Origin: Globisporangium splendens
Taxonomy: Eukaryota; Oomycota; Peronosporomycetes; Pythiales; Pythiaceae
NCBI GenBank assembly: GCA_006386115.1
Contig: VFIW01000167.1
Coordinates: forward strand, 1 to 64,000
DNA length: 64,000 nt
Reading direction: 5' to 3'
Part shown: one piece after another, positions 20,791 through 30,089 of the stretch
How positions within the stretch are numbered: the first letter of the stretch is position 1
How the letters are laid out: each line of letters starts with the position of its first letter
Position numbers and translations under genes: made by a program
Notes under the pieces: generated by a model
The model's database searches: none
Told to the model about the DNA's origin: nothing
What the model saw: only the letters and a program-made list of their open reading frames with translations

Positions 20791-21338
20791 TGCAACCGGA
20801 CACTTCCGAGTTACGCAGCACGGTACGTGTGTGAGGAAGCGTGTGCACGACTTCTCTCAAGGACTCTGTTCCAAGAACTGTTGCCTGCTTCCTGCAGTGC
20901 AACGATCGGTTACCTATAGATCTCTATAGAGTAACCGTCAATAACTAAAGGCTTAGCCAGAGGTAAAAAATGGAACTGTTTATTTGTTGGGGGTTGCCCT
21001 CTGCAGGACACCCTGAGTTATCTTTAGTTCACTATCTAGCAGAGTGAACTTCCGCTTATTTCAATGTGGACATAAGTGAATGGCTCTGAATTGCCGTGTT
21101 ATTCAATTGGTCTAAAAGCATATAGTTTTAGCCTATGAAGTCGTGTCTGTGACCGACCTCTAATCAGAGCAGCTTGGCTACCTTTGTGGTTCGAGTAAGT
21201 GCGGCGAACCTAATGGATCGGCTGCTTTGGTGTTTCTCGTAGCTAAGTACGGAAACTTTAGTTGCATGCGGACTCAGTCCAATGCCAATAGATTGAGCTA
21301 AGTTGCTGCGGTGCAACTTAGCGTGTGACCCCGTTACA
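20791..21338 (-). repeat. TE1 5' LTR (548 bp)
   Basis: Same length as 12839-13386 and about 97% identical by eye. The outer edge is TGCAACCGGA on the plus strand; the other edge is CCCCGTTACA. Confidence 0.9.
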
Positions 21339-22421
21339 GGAACAGTGATTCTCGTTAATCTCTAGGGCAGCGCAAGCACAATGGCATTAAAGCTAACCTT
21401 TCGAGCGAGCATTCCTTGAGTTGTCAGCAGACGGTGGCTGTTGGCGAGCGTCGGCCGGAACAGGTAGTCACCGAGACGGGAGGGATAACACCGAGGCGGA
21501 GCGAAGTGAGGCGAAGGGAAGCGAGGCGAGGCGAGTCTTGACTTGACCAACAAGTGCTACCACTTGTGAGGAGGCTTGAGTGTTTGATGGTAAATTGAGA
21601 AGTGAGATTGAGAAAACTGTTTAAGAAAAAAAACTCAACTACTTCGTTGCTAGTCCTTGCTCCCCTTGGGCTCTTCCTACTCGTGTTCTTTCACTTGCGT
21701 GCTACTTGATCTTTTACTGGATTTTTTACTGGATTTTCTCATATCTGATTTTTCTTTATTTTGTGTAGACAGGAGGGCTTCTGAGATAACAGCTGGATTC
21801 TCGTCCTATCTTTACCTATGCATAAACATACAATCATTCCTAAAGATGTCGTAATCATCTACCAACATTCCGATGTACCGAAATATTGGTACATTGTACC
21901 ATCATGGTACCGTCGACCCTTACAACATGACCCAAAACATTTCACCGCCACAAACTTTTGTATATTGCCACAATAGTCGTATTAAATATATCATATTACG
22001 CAAATAGACTTGGAGAGACACCATTTTAGTGATCAGTTTCGCAACAACTTCACTTTGCAGTATATGATAACGGCTTTGTTGGTGCTTTACTTAAATGTTG
22101 ACAGGCCAAATCCCAGTATAGTTTTGGTTCTGCCCTTTTTATATTCGTTGCGATTGACCCTTGAGAAAGGACAGTACCTAGGTTCGGTTGACTTAGGGGA
22201 GCACCTCAAAAATAGAAGAACCACAGGTCGGGTTTCGGGTTGTCGCAGTCGTGCATTAAAGGTCTCTCTCGAGTGGAGTATAAGTCAAGCCACCAGCAGC
22301 GAGAACAAACCCCATCGTCTCTCTCTCTATCTATCTCTCCGTGAGCTAAGGTTCGTCACGTCAAAGGACGCATTCGTGTTTTTGTGTTGCGAGAGGCGCA
22401 TCAAACCGATTCAATTGCGCC
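21339..22421. other. Intergenic, purine-rich tract and START-FYVE promoter
   Basis: No convincing gene. A GAGGCGAAG-like low-complexity tract lies at about 21480-21535, a short direct repeat TTTACTGGATTTT at about 21710-21735, and a CT-rich tract (TCTCTCTCTATCTATCTCTC) about 100 nt upstream of the next gene. Confidence 0.5.
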
Positions 22422-23795
22422 ATGAAGTTCCCATTGCCAGCGGACACGTTCCCTCCCGTGAAGCTCACGGAAGACGACGAAGAAGCGCTCGAGGCCATTG
22501 CAGAGGTCTTTATCAAGGAAACAGTGACAGAGTACCTCGAACACCTCACGACGCACCACGGAGTCGTCGACGAGAGCCGCTGGAAACAAGTCAAACACCG
22601 GGACGACCTGCGCGTGTACAGAGAGCGCCGATCATACAGACGCGATCCGAATAACCAAACCGACTGTGACGACGCGACGGGTGGAATGCTGGTCATGCTC
22701 ACATTTGGCACGATGCCTGGCATCCTCGACGATGTCATGTACGGCGCCTTGAACCCTACAACCGAGGACATGATGCTCAAGTCGGCATATGTTGATAACG
22801 GCTTCGTCGATTGGGCTGTGCTCGCATCGATCATCCAGCCGACACCGGAGTCCCCATTCCGAGAGCTCAGCATCAAGTGGACCGTAAAAGGCCACCCGTT
22901 CCTCGTCGGGACAGTCGTGCATCGAAAGGATGCCGTGTATATCGAGTCTATCGGGTTTGCCATATCGCCCAATGGCGAGCGTATTGGGTATCATTTGCAA
23001 CATTCGGTAGATATACCAGGAATCCGGGAGCTTGACGAGTACAACATTGTTCGGGTTAAACTCTCGATTTGTCATTTGTTCCGGCAGCGAGACGCAAACA
23101 CCGTCGAAACATACATCCGAGGATTAGTTGTTGACCCCAGCGGACATCCAGACATCGTAGTCGCGGGCTCAGCGGCCGAAGTGCCCATCTCCGTGTGTAA
23201 GAATGCGCATTGCGCCGAGATGAAGAAACTGACGCGGATCGTGGAAAGTAGCCTCGCTGCCCGGTTGCCGAGTATGGCAAGCGCGAGTACCATGTCTTAC
23301 GCATCCACTAGCAGCTCTTCATCTGCCTCGTCGTTTTTGGAGAGTTGGTCGGTGTCCTCGTCGTCAACATCGTCGTCATCGACAGCGTCGGACGCCAGCA
23401 CGTGTGGACGTTGCCACGAACGCGTCGGTGGTCGCATGGCATCACTCTTGGCGGCGTCAACGCCGTCGACGTCAACATCGAGGAAAGAGAAGCACTGCCG
23501 CATTTGCCATCTCCGCGTATGCTCTCGGTGTCGTGTATATAAAGTGGTGTTTCTGCGCACGGACCGCGAGAAGGTGTGCAATCAGGTGAGTATGGCGTTC
23601 TGTACCCAGTGCGCTGCCATGGCCGCACATGCAAGTTCGCGGAGCTTTGCTGAAGATGACGCGCTCGAACTCAAGAGCAAGCAGAACAACGACGCGAACC
23701 AAGATGAGAGCGAGAGCGGCGATAGCAGGCGCGCATTTAGCGGTCGAACCAGCATGGCGAGTAGTATTGTGAGTGTGTGGAAGGCCGACATGTGA
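22422..23795 (+). CDS. START-like lipid-binding protein with FYVE-type zinc finger
   Basis: 457 residues, no intron. The N-terminal two thirds (MKFPLPADTFPPVKLTEDDEEAL, WKQVKHRDDLRVYRERR, FGTMPGILDDVMYGALNPTTEDM, WTVKGHPFLVGTVVHRKDAVYIESIGFA) is the START-like domain typical of the expanded oomycete START-FYVE family. After a Ser-rich linker, CGRCHERV, HCRICHLRVCSRCRVYKVVF and CTQCAAM supply the paired cysteines of a FYVE-type finger. Family knowledge: FYVE fingers bind PI3P on endosomes and START domains bind lipids. It is flanked by the two retrotransposons. Confidence 0.85.
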   Translation: MKFPLPADTFPPVKLTEDDEEALEAIAEVFIKETVTEYLEHLTTHHGVVDESRWKQVKHRDDLRVYRERRSYRRDPNNQTDCDDATGGMLVMLTFGTMPGILDDVMYGALNPTTEDMMLKSAYVDNGFVDWAVLASIIQPTPESPFRELSIKWTVKGHPFLVGTVVHRKDAVYIESIGFAISPNGERIGYHLQHSVDIPGIRELDEYNIVRVKLSICHLFRQRDANTVETYIRGLVVDPSGHPDIVVAGSAAEVPISVCKNAHCAEMKKLTRIVESSLAARLPSMASASTMSYASTSSSSSASSFLESWSVSSSSTSSSSTASDASTCGRCHERVGGRMASLLAASTPSTSTSRKEKHCRICHLRVCSRCRVYKVVFLRTDREKVCNQVSMAFCTQCAAMAAHASSRSFAEDDALELKSKQNNDANQDESESGDSRRAFSGRTSMASSIVSVWKADM

Positions 23796-26700
23796 GTTCC
23801 CAGGCGAATGTGGAGGCAGTGGCGGTCGAATTTGTCTTGTGCGTTGGTTGTGTTGCTCTCTGTCTCTGAAAATGGAAAATGCCGAGTTCATGATTCAGAT
23901 CAAACGCTTCCTATAGTTCAGAAGCCGTGAATGCGTTTCGCAGGCGGAATGCCAGCTCCGAGCTTATCAGGAGCCCCAGTCGGTTATTGCCGATGACGTA
24001 TGGAGTGCGCGTCAGGATTTGAACGCGCTAGCATCTGCAATGGGTTCAGTTCCTGGTCAATTTGCAAGTTGAAGACAAAGCAGAACTTTTCCAGATCAGG
24101 GTGAGATGTTGTTAATTACAGCAACATAGGGAAGATACTATTGCTGTGGGGCAGCAGCTCGGACTGCGGGTCACGCAACAGACTTATAAATCGTCGACAA
24201 TGGCGCCTACTCTAGTCAGCGTACCTGGCCGCGGTGTACTTGCCTACGCTCTTCACTGGCCTACCTTGCTGCACTCGGTGCCACCCCTTTGCGGGGATGT
24301 CCGTCGTTGTCACCTGTTCTCTCCGCGAAACATTTCTTCTCGCTGTGAGCCTGCTGCTCTTTTTTGTTTTAACATTTAGCAGGAAGTGGTGTTGTGGATG
24401 CGTGAGCTCGTCCAAGAAAATGTGGCACATTCCGAGTTGAAAGGCGTAAGCACACCCAGCTGACGTGCAATACCCAAGTAAACGTACTTGCAGTCGTTCG
24501 AATGCGATTTATGATTGCTTCGTCACAGCATCGATCAGATTTAAATCGTTATCCGCTTTGGCTGGTTTTGAACGGAGAATGGTGTATCGCTATCGATACT
24601 CGCCTTATTCCTCAAGCTGGCATCTGGTTCACTGTGGTGACGAGCAGAGTGCTTGCTCCACATTCTATTGACAAAGTGCTACTTTACAATCGTAGCAGAT
24701 GCATATAGCCACAGCATGCATGTGTCGAGGAGTCATGTGGACAGAAGGGGTGGATGGTAAGAAAGTGCTTCGATGGAATTCTTCGTGCAAATGTCAGTTA
24801 AATTAGGTGTTTCGTCATGCAAAATGCACGAGGAATCCCACTGCATGCTGACATTTAATCGATGCAAATTCGAGTCAATAAGGTTGAATCCGAAAATTGA
24901 CCTAGATTTCTTCGTGCAAAGTGGACGACGATTTCTGTTCCAATTGTATTGCTACGCCGCCGATACGAATCTCGCACAGCGACTGTATGTCATGACAATT
25001 CATTGAGACTCCTCATTCCGCATTGAGGTGTTTATAATGATAATGCAAAACTATATTCAACCTTTCTGGACATTTTCCCGGTCTGATCGATACTGGCATG
25101 CAAATATAAGCTAGAGAGCACCTTGCCAGTAGCCTCGCAATCCAGTCCGACAGACCTTCTTCTCGCATGTAGCCATGTCATTTCAACTCTGCAGCTGCAT
25201 ATGAGAGCCACCTGCATGTCAGTATTGTCATGCAACAACAACGGACCCTTTCAGAAACAGGATTTTTTTACGAACACGATAAACGCCTTCTTTCCACATG
25301 TGCCATCGTGGCGCTGCCTGGACCGTGGGTTGGCGTTATGCTGGTGTTAGCCACAAGTCTTTTCCTTTGTCCATGAAAGCGCTTCAGTATAAATTCGAAC
25401 AGCTCCGATGGCCTCCATTGTCATTGCGGAGCCGTTAATAAACTTTTTTAGAAGTCGCACAAACACGGGACATTCGTGGGGCCATTGCATCCATTCTCCC
25501 CTTACACTGCTGCAAAGACATTATCATGATGATGTGCAGAGGAACACCGGTTGGTCGCATCTGAGCGTTAGTATCGTCGTTGCTGCAAAGGACATGGATT
25601 TTGAGCCAATTTCGGGTGTTTGTGTCGGAACAGCGCTGTCCTCGGTAGCAGATAATTTGGCGATAGGAGTTAGCGCGACAATGATAGAAAAAGCGCGAAG
25701 CTGTCGTTTTGTAATTTGGCGCGCCAGGAGATGTTGCAGAGACCAGCCCATCGACCGATTCGATCAACTCCCCTTCGTCACTCCGGTGACCACTACAGGG
25801 TAAGCAGGAAAATCGATGCAGGGTGCCACACAGCAGGTGTATCGGATGCTAATTCAGTAGTGTCTAACCCCTCCTTCGCTCGTGCGTCCAGATCGTCCAT
25901 GTCGCCATCATCTCCTTTCAAGGTCGCTGTGGCAAGTTGCCACAGTGTTGAAGTAATGTTGCCAGCACAAATATCATTGTTTAGAAACTGAATAAACAGG
26001 AATCATATAGAAATTCGCCAACAATCTGCATGAAAAATGCCATTTTTACAGCCATCGGCTGTGATCCCTTCCGCTTCGGCTAACGCATCCACATAGTGAT
26101 TGTCAGTTGCACATGAGGAATGAGCTAACTTGATTTTTCTGTCGTCTATGCCATAACTTCGCGATTGCCTCACGGCTAAAGAACTCTCAACAAGGATACC
26201 ATGTTTCAAGAGAACACAAGTCTATGGCAGCGGCGCATTTTGTATCCACTGCCGTCACGGCAGTGTACACAAAGTGACGCGTGGGACGAGAAGCTTAGTA
26301 CTCGGGGGTGAGATGGCCATGGACGTTAAAGAGAGTCTGAGTGCGAACACCGAGTGAAGCATCCAAGTAGCCAACAGATGTGGACGCTCGTCATTGGGTG
26401 CGGTACCTCACGAGTGAACTTCAACAAAGACTCTCTGGGAGACCAGATGCGCGTGCCATAGGGAGTGTATTATCCACTTGACGATCTGTCGATCCAGAGA
26501 TTGCTCGTCGGGATTTGAACACGCAGCCACATGCGGACCAAGTGGCAGCTTGATGTTTGCATGCTGAACGAAAGCATATCTTATGGACCCTTTCAAAACA
26601 GGAGAACACGAACTCAGGGTAGAGAGCACATCTATAACTTGGTGGAGGTTGCGTTATCGTGGGGATAGGAGTGCCGTGTCATAGCGTAGCTTGAAGCGAG

Positions 26701-28245
26701 GTCGTGTGGTTCAGGAAAGTATATCTTAGCGTTCCGTCGCCTGTGTGGCGCCAGATGCAACAGACAATGACGGACAGCTCTTCAAATGGTTTTGAACTTA
26801 GTCTGCTCATTCCGTTCGCTGCAAGCCGGATATACTGAATATCGTTGCGAGGGATAGACTCGACTCGAATGAACTCGCCTACATGCGTGTGTGTGAATTG
26901 CTGCCGCACAAGCAAATGCTCGCATCTTGCAGCCACCTCCCAAATGATAATCATTTCGGCTGCATGTTTTGTCGCTATCCTCGTCAAATCGGTTCGCGCA
27001 GGGTAGCCGACTGACGACGATTTTCGCGGGGGTTTGCGGCGTGTGTTTCGTTTAAAATAGAGCGTCGCGCGTTGAAGAAAGCCTTGGCATGAGAGATGGG
27101 ATGGGTGCGTGCGTCTTTTTAGTTCCTGTCGCTTCGCCCAGTCAACAGAGCAAACCTAGTCTCGGATGAACCTCTAAACACTGACCCTCCATTTCGCAGA
27201 TCAGCTGGTTCTCGGAAATAAGGCATCGGATACGGTTCTACTATTTTTTGGTTCTATGCCAAGAGGCTCACGTTTCTCTGAACCCCTTTTGAGAGGCTCT
27301 CTGAACCTAGGCTCACCTTTTCGTAAATCGTACTTACCACGAGTGAACCTACTGAACGCTGATTGGTCATAATAGACACCTTTTCTCTCATTTTTGCTGG
27401 ATCCATGCCATTTTTAAAAGGTCATTAAGACACGAACGCGCAATCAAAGCTGCTGCATTCGTGACACCAGCAAAGACCAAGCTGCGTCCACAGAGTCGCT
27501 GCCAATGCTGATGCACTTGCATTGCGTTCATCGCCGTTGTGCTCTGATCGACCACTTTATGATCTTTGTCGCCAATGAAGATAAAAATATGCGAAGACTG
27601 TCACCATCACTTACAGCAGCCATCAGGGATTGATTTTGTTGCTTAGACTTTGTGCGAATACGCAAGCAGTAAAGGTGGTACCGACACGTCGAAATACAGC
27701 GTCCAAATGCCAAGCAGGGGTTGCTGCACAACAATCGAGCGAATCTACTGCACACGCTTCGTCAGAAATCGATTCAGCTCGCCGACTGCCATCGATAACT
27801 TGCATTGTGCCCAGCAGCGTGTTCTTACCAGCAACATAGTCTAAGCTGCCAGAAACAACACCACTTGTGTCGCGGTTTGCTCTGTCGATCCGGGGCATAA
27901 AGCAAGTACTCTTCGACAGAGGCGGTGAACCATCGCCAGGGTTCTGGTCGAATACTCATCAGGTGATGCCAACACCTAAGGAGGTGACTACAGTAGTGCC
28001 AGCCTCGACAGAAGCAGCACCACTTGCCACATATCAATCTCTTTTGATATTCTCAAACCATGCCACACCAGCAGCTGCAGCAAATGCTTCAGTGCAATCA
28101 GCACCAGGAACAGCGCCAGCGTTGGCGAATGCTCCAGCAAAAGCAATACACATAACATCAGCGACAGCTTATTCAGAGCCAATTTTGCAAACAGCGTCAA
28201 CAACAGCACCGTCAGCATTGGGGATACTTACGCATGCTAGACAAA
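23796..28245. other. 4.4-kb stretch without a recognisable gene
   Basis: AT-richer than its neighbours, with only short, overlapping reading frames on both strands and no domain I recognise. A hairpin-forming repeat CACTGCCGTCACGGCAGTG lies near 26247-26265. At 27990-28245 the plus strand encodes an Ala/Thr/Pro-rich run (TEAAPLAT, ATPAAAANASVQSAPGTAPALANAP) that could be the tail of a decayed secreted protein. Probably degraded sequence between two retrotransposon insertions. Confidence 0.45.
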
Positions 28246-28895
28246 TGTAATGGGCTATACCTAGCCATTACATGAAGGTGGATCTGTTCCCAGATCTAGT
28301 GTGCCACACACCACCTTCACTGTGCATTGTGGAGAGACAAATAACAAAGGGATTACGGTACGACAGTCCCCACATGCACATGTGACGTCATCCCATGACG
28401 TCACGAGCGCTCTCTGTGCTGATCAGTGCACAATGTTGTTCACATGTACTAATCAGTACAGAGTGATGGCATCCATGTACTAATCAAGTACTGAGTGATG
28501 GTTCCTACTTGGGAAACTGCACTGGTGATGAGACCAACGTGTCTCTGCCACCTAAAGTGAGTGGCTGTAGCCAATCACTTTGCAGAGAATTTTCCACGGG
28601 ACTTCAAGTTCAAGCTTCTCGAAGATCTCGTGGGTTCAACCTCAGTGTACCCAAGGTTTATATATCATATTCATAGGTTTTATTGTGTATGTTTAGGTTT
28701 TAGTTATAAAACCTCTAGGAGCCCTTGGGGTTCATTTACAAGTAGCGACAGGAACCATAAGCATTTTTAATTCAGTTGCAAATTTTCTCTCAAGCCCTCA
28801 AGTCGTTCTTCTCTCCCTCCAAGTCGGGATTGCTTCCTCTGGCACAAGCGTGTGTGCCGTGTTTTGGGGACTGTTGTGAACAGCGCCCCATTACA
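28246..28895 (+). repeat. TE2 5' LTR (650 bp)
   Basis: Starts TGTAATGGGC and ends GCCCCATTACA, a perfect terminal inverted repeat. It contains two TGACGTCA sites (28383-28390, 28396-28403), CTGATCAG, and two GTACT...AGTAC inverted repeats up to about 28492, followed by several TAGGTTTTA/TATAAAACC motifs around 28675-28715. Confidence 0.9.
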
Positions 28896-28897
28896 CC

Positions 28898-28915
28898 TGG
28901 TAGCACTTCGAGCGG
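28898..28915 (+). other. TE2 primer binding site
   Basis: TGGTAGCACTTCGAGCGG begins two bases after the 5' LTR, matching the first ten bases of the TE1 primer binding site at the same offset. Confidence 0.7.
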
Positions 28916-29021
28916 TCCTTCCAGCGACCCAGTGAAGCGAAAAGGTTTGACGACGCGGCTTTGAGCACGTCGCGCATTCCTGTCCAAGACCGAAGACCCT
29001 GCGAGCATCCTTGTCGTGGAC

Positions 29022-30071
29022 ATGGATGCTACAGGAACCCCACTCGGTCCAGCAGCACCGGAAACTGTCGAATTGACTATTGAGGGTTTCCCTCACTTGT
29101 CTTCTCATGAGTGGATGGCGCTTGAGCGCATGCGAGATGTCATCGGAGAGGCTGCTGTGGTCAGTCTGCTTCGATCGGCGTCTCCGGAAGACCAGAAGAG
29201 CGCCGCGGTCAGTTTCATGCACCACGAGATCATGTCCTCCCGGAAGCAGGTCGCAACCCCTGTTTCCTCACTCAGGACGGTGCCATTGAAGCTTGACGTC
29301 TCTCCGTATCGCGGCGGAGAGAACGAACCCCTCTCGCGATGGTTCGTGGAGTTGGATGCAGCCATCACTGCAAGACAACTGCGAGACCCTTCGCAGCGAG
29401 TGTTGTTCGCGATGTCCAACCTTGCGGGTCGTGCAAAGAGCTGGGCTTATGGGAAGCGTTTAGCGGATCCAAACTGCTTCTGCAGCTACGAAGACTTCAA
29501 GGCAGAGCTCAAGGCAGCGTTTGAACCACCGCAGAGTGAGTTCCGTGCGCGTGCCGAGTTCCTCAAGCTTCGCCAAGGCCGTTTCGATCTGCATTCGTAT
29601 GCACAACGAGCGCGCTTCTTGGTCTCAAGCATCGTGGACGAGCCGATTGACGTTCCAACGCAAGTTGTGACGTTCATGACTGGTCTGAACGACGGGCCAA
29701 TCCGGAACCAATTGTTCCGTGAGTATCCCAAGACGCTGGACGAAGCCATCAGCCGTGCCATGCAAGAAGAGTTCAGCATCAAGCAAGCCAAGTTTCAAGG
29801 GTTTCCGTCAAGGCCACCAAGACAAGCGAATGTCGCGCACGACGGTCCAGAGCCGATGGACATCTCGTACATTTCCACGCCTGGAAATGGACGTCCTCGC
29901 AACGATGGAAAATGTTTCCGTTGCGGGAAGTCGGGTCACTTCGCTCGGAACTGCAAAGTGTCTTTGCCGGGTCGGCAAACGACACAGGGTGCTCGTTCGA
30001 ACAACCACGATCGTTCTTACGGTCGTCGGTTTGATCGGTCACCTGGTCCAAAAAACGGGAATGGACAGTAG
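29022..30071 (+). CDS. gag: TE2 Gag
   Basis: 349 residues from MDATGTPLGPAAPETVEL. It has the capsid-like block YRGGENEPLSRWFVELDAAITARQL, AMSNLAGRAKSWAYGKRL, AEFLKLRQGRFDLHSYAQRARFL and TFMTGLNDGPIRNQLFREYPKTLDEA, then a CCHC zinc knuckle CFRCGKSGHFARNC near residue 305 and a basic tail. It is a homologue of TE1 Gag. It ends at TAG 30069-30071, which lies in the 5' arm of the frameshift hairpin. It appears intact. Confidence 0.92.
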   Translation: MDATGTPLGPAAPETVELTIEGFPHLSSHEWMALERMRDVIGEAAVVSLLRSASPEDQKSAAVSFMHHEIMSSRKQVATPVSSLRTVPLKLDVSPYRGGENEPLSRWFVELDAAITARQLRDPSQRVLFAMSNLAGRAKSWAYGKRLADPNCFCSYEDFKAELKAAFEPPQSEFRARAEFLKLRQGRFDLHSYAQRARFLVSSIVDEPIDVPTQVVTFMTGLNDGPIRNQLFREYPKTLDEAISRAMQEEFSIKQAKFQGFPSRPPRQANVAHDGPEPMDISYISTPGNGRPRNDGKCFRCGKSGHFARNCKVSLPGRQTTQGARSNNHDRSYGRRFDRSPGPKNGNGQ

Positions 30072-30089
30072 GGGCGGGGCCTCCTACTG
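30050..30089 (+). promoter_or_regulatory. TE2 programmed -1 ribosomal frameshift signal
   Basis: Gag codons CCA AAA AAC give the slippery heptamer A AAA AAC at 30050-30056. After nine nucleotides, CAGTAGG (30066-30072) pairs with CCTACTG (30083-30089), enclosing a GGC/GCC inner stem with a one-base bulge. The -1 frame is open from the heptamer into pol. Slip-site position, spacing and the CAGTAG/CTACTG arms match TE1. Confidence 0.8.

Larger units (their letters stand above)
12839..21338 (-). mobile_element. TE1: Ty3/gypsy chromovirus-like LTR retrotransposon
   Basis: 8.5-kb element on the minus strand with two 548-bp LTRs, a primer binding site, gag, pol in the -1 frame (protease, reverse transcriptase, RNase H, integrase), a chromodomain frame, a polypurine tract, and an antisense reading frame next to the 3' LTR. 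The order PR-RT-RH-IN and the chromodomain place it in the chromovirus branch of Ty3/gypsy. By eye the LTRs differ at roughly 15-20 positions, about 97% identity, so insertion was fairly recent. Two in-frame stops make pol non-autonomous as assembled. The flanks (TCTAG left, GGAAC right) do not form a target-site duplication. Confidence 0.9.

Noticed and set aside
22010..22654. 214-codon frame overlapping the start of the START-FYVE gene
   Set aside because: Its 3' half lies in the START-FYVE coding region in another frame, and the 5' half has no recognisable content.
26247..26265. Perfect hairpin CACTGCCGTCACGGCAGTG as a terminator or tRNA-like element
   Set aside because: Isolated, with no gene nearby and no tRNA features.
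27867..28250. Ala/Thr/Pro-rich frame as a possible elicitin-like tail
   Set aside because: No cysteine pattern or signal peptide found upstream; only composition supports it.
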